Source of the DNA: JABDMH01 sp965223165
GTDB lineage: Bacteria > Bacteroidota > Bacteroidia > Chitinophagales > Saprospiraceae
DNA length: 64,000 nucleotides
Assembly (NCBI GenBank): GCA_965223165.1
Contig: CBDCVQ010000019.1
Coordinates: 930,001-994,000 of the forward strand
Direction of reading: 5' to 3'
Shown: positions 62,498-64,000 of the stretch, one piece after another
Position numbering within the stretch: position 1 is the stretch's first letter
How the letters are laid out: each line of letters begins with the position of its first letter
Program-made: the position numbers and the translations under genes
The notes under the pieces: generated by a model
What the model was told of the DNA's origin: nothing
Database searches by the model: none
Seen by the model: the letters and a program-made list of their open reading frames with translations, nothing else

Positions 62498-63451
62498 CTA
62501 ATGCGTGGGTGCTGCCACCAACTCCACCTCCAATTGGAATGCATGATCCGCGCTGGGTTTGAGTCGAAACTGATCCCTAATCATCACGCGACCCTTGCGA
62601 AACAAGGCGTGATACGGCCCGGGAGGTAGATCGCCAAAATCCAGCGTGTGATAGAGCAAGTCACCCTCCTGAATCGCCAAGGGCACCTGTCGGATGATAT
62701 TCCCCACCTCATCCATCAGCATAAGGTCACCAAAGCCGCCGGCAGGTACACCCATCAGCTCCACGGTAAACTTGCCCGGAATGCGGGAGGGCAGGACTCT
62801 CACCCCACAGGGCTGATCAGGGGAAGTATGCTTGCCGGCCAGCAGATCTTGATCAACCGGGGTGCATACGCTGATGATCAGTTCTGATCCCAACCCACTC
62901 TCACGACTGGATATGTCGATCGGTTTTCTGCTATCGGTCTGCACGCTAAAGCGGATATCTCCCTGGCTTAACCGGCCTCGGACGTAGTCTGTCACGTCAA
63001 ACTCCGTAAAGGGTCTGTCACTGAGCCTCTGACTAGCGATCTCCCGGCCTGTCGCAGGTCGATCAAACCAATGAAGGCCATGCTCATCAAAATCCTCGGT
63101 ACCTTGAAAGAGCATGAGCCTACAATCAGTCCTACGCGACACAGTGTACAACTTGAGGGTGCAGGAGCGGACGTAATTGGGATCGATGTGATGGATCTTG
63201 TACCGGAGCAGCGCTTGCCTGGCCTTCTTCGCTGGCTGGCCTCGCAGTCTCATGTGCCGCTCCAGTCCGTGGGTAGTAGAATCCTCGACCGCCACATAGG
63301 TGTCGGCTACGGGGGACTCTACAAAAACAATCTTTGTGCAGGCGTCGTCCATGGACTTTTGCTGGGCAATGTCGAGCTCCCTCGAAGTTTGCTGGCTAAG
63401 CAACGGCGCTGCAACGAAAGCAGCGATGGTCAGAGGTAACAGATATTTCAT
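62498..63451 (-). CDS. Secreted DNRLRE/CBM96-like protein
   Basis: 317 residues with signal peptide (MKYLLPLTIAAFVAAPLLSQ). The region from about residue 45 to 190 follows the DNRLRE pattern: VESPVADTYVAVEDS, RQALLRYKIHHID, CTLKLYTVSRRTDCRLMLF, FTEFDVTDYVRGRL, SRESGLGSELIISV. These domains bind polysaccharides or decorate surface proteins. The C-terminal about 100 residues resemble a degenerate T9SS sorting domain (VLPSRIPGKFTVEL ... DLPPGPYHALF) but lack the PNP opening, so the export route is uncertain. Convergent with the symporter gene. Confidence 0.68.
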   Translation of the reverse strand: MKYLLPLTIAAFVAAPLLSQQTSRELDIAQQKSMDDACTKIVFVESPVADTYVAVEDSTTHGLERHMRLRGQPAKKARQALLRYKIHHIDPNYVRSCTLKLYTVSRRTDCRLMLFQGTEDFDEHGLHWFDRPATGREIASQRLSDRPFTEFDVTDYVRGRLSQGDIRFSVQTDSRKPIDISSRESGLGSELIISVCTPVDQDLLAGKHTSPDQPCGVRVLPSRIPGKFTVELMGVPAGGFGDLMLMDEVGNIIRQVPLAIQEGDLLYHTLDFGDLPPGPYHALFRKGRVMIRDQFRLKPSADHAFQLEVELVAAPTH

Positions 63452-63914
63452 AGCGGCATTACTCTAGCGATCATCGAAGGGCTGAAAGGTCTCAGCCTAC
63501 TCCATGACCAGAAAAATAGCCTTGACTGAAAATCCGAACGGGATCTTGAGTTACGTTGGGTTTGGTTTACCCAAATTAAGAAGCCGAGCGCGGAGATTCA
63601 AATTAATTTGGCCGATCAGCCGGTGCGAAACAATCAAATTGGACATTCAAAAAATTGATTATCAGCTATTTATGACTAGATGTAATCGAGGAAGATGGGT
63701 GTCTTAGATCACATCGGCACTCTCGAAATGCGATAGACCGAGTGACGGAGGTAGAAAAATACGCGTTGGTTGCTTGCGGCTCTACTTTGAGCGAAGAAGG
63801 AAGATTGAATTGACCTGTTCACAAGCCAAGTGCCACTCGGGCGCTAGACAATGGCACGAAGTGTGCAAAATATCTTTAGTAGGGAATTTGCCCAACCATC
63901 TAAAATCGTCGGAT
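63452..63914. other. Intergenic region with probable -7 box
   Basis: Divergent spacer between the DNRLRE-like gene and the partial gene at 63915. TATCTTTA at 63871-63878 (one mismatch to TAnnTTTG) would give a start site near 63885 for the partial gene. No matching -33 box. The 67-codon frame at 63504-63707 is not convincing. Confidence 0.4.
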
Positions 63915-64000
63915 ATGCTCCAGAATCATCTCACAGCCGTGTTGTCCGTTATCGTACTTAGCGTTCTAGTACAAGTCATGTTCCCAGTGCCATGTCAGGG
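63915..64000 (+). CDS. Start of an exported protein (partial)
   Basis: ATG 63915 opens 28 codons to the window end that look like a signal peptide: MLQNHLTAVLSVIVLSVLVQ and then a Pro/Cys stretch. A possible -7 box lies about 37 bp upstream. Product unknown because only the leader is visible. Confidence 0.5.
   Translation, partial: MLQNHLTAVLSVIVLSVLVQVMFPVPCQ

Noticed and set aside
63504..63707. 67-codon plus-strand frame
   Set aside because: No motif, no conserved-looking segment, no promoter; likely chance in an A/T-rich spacer.

Overview
The window looks like chromosomal DNA of a Bacteroidota species, most likely a Saprospiria-type marine or sludge bacterium. Several independent signs point there: a SusC/SusD pair, secreted proteins ending in type IX secretion (T9SS) sorting domains, a hybrid two-component sensor/regulator, RagB-like and Omp28-like surface proteins, many FG-GAP/VCBS and ASPIC/UnbV proteins, and promoters of the TTTG-N19-TAnnTTTG type. 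No rRNA, phage structural genes or conjugation genes are visible. One tRNA (Ser, anticodon GCT) is present.

Layout. 0-5 kb: the end of an unknown gene, phosphatidylcholine synthase, an acyl-CoA ligase with an alpha/beta hydrolase, and an outer-membrane protein. 4.9-5.5 kb: tRNA-Ser with a textbook promoter and terminator, whose 3' end plus terminator is duplicated 352 bp away around a palindrome. 5.6-7.8 kb: a DMT-family exporter and a PHP-domain hydrolase. 7.8-9.3 kb: a ten-copy 123-bp tandem array that runs directly into a degenerate foldback element. 9.3-14.5 kb: an Omp28-like T9SS protein, a DUF6495 protein, then an overlapping run terC-like / apbE / DEDDh exonuclease / MbnP-like. 14.6-14.8 kb: a possible small RNA. 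14.8-17.5 kb: lutABC for lactate oxidation. 17.7-20.5 kb: a ThuA lipoprotein and a serine hydrolase. 20.9-25.6 kb: SusC and SusD. 25.7-26.8 kb: a RES/Xre toxin-antitoxin pair with an inverted-repeat candidate operator. 26.9-36.9 kb: four secreted beta-propeller proteins arranged A-B-B'-A'. 36.9-41 kb: a FabG-like reductase and an alpha-L-rhamnosidase (GH78). 41-46.7 kb: a fibronectin-III T9SS protein and a DUF1800/DUF1501/T9SS operon. 46.7-47.7 kb: an 83-bp repeat array beside a REP-associated tyrosine transposase. 47.8-51.9 kb: two flavoproteins and a beta-barrel protein. 52.2-57.8 kb: a secreted esterase and a hybrid two-component regulator, broken by one and two frameshifts respectively. 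58.6-62.2 kb: acyl-CoA ligase, small membrane protein and sodium:solute symporter. 62.5-64 kb: a DNRLRE-like secreted protein and the start of another exported protein.

The most unusual content is non-coding. A family of foldback elements with 19-bp terminal inverted repeats occurs four times (9.1, 18.9, 31.8 and 37.9 kb). In three cases the element end supplies the stop codon of the neighbouring gene, always in the same frame. In two cases the element forms the immediate leader of the next gene. No transposase for it is seen here. The 123-bp array, the transposase-linked 83-bp array, the tRNA tail duplication and two further short dispersed repeats make this a repeat-rich segment between otherwise ordinary catabolic and surface-protein genes. 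Working hypothesis for the proteins: glycan capture and degradation (SusCD, rhamnosidase, propeller proteins, esterase with its two-component regulator), carboxylate use (lutABC, symporter plus CoA ligases) and envelope functions.
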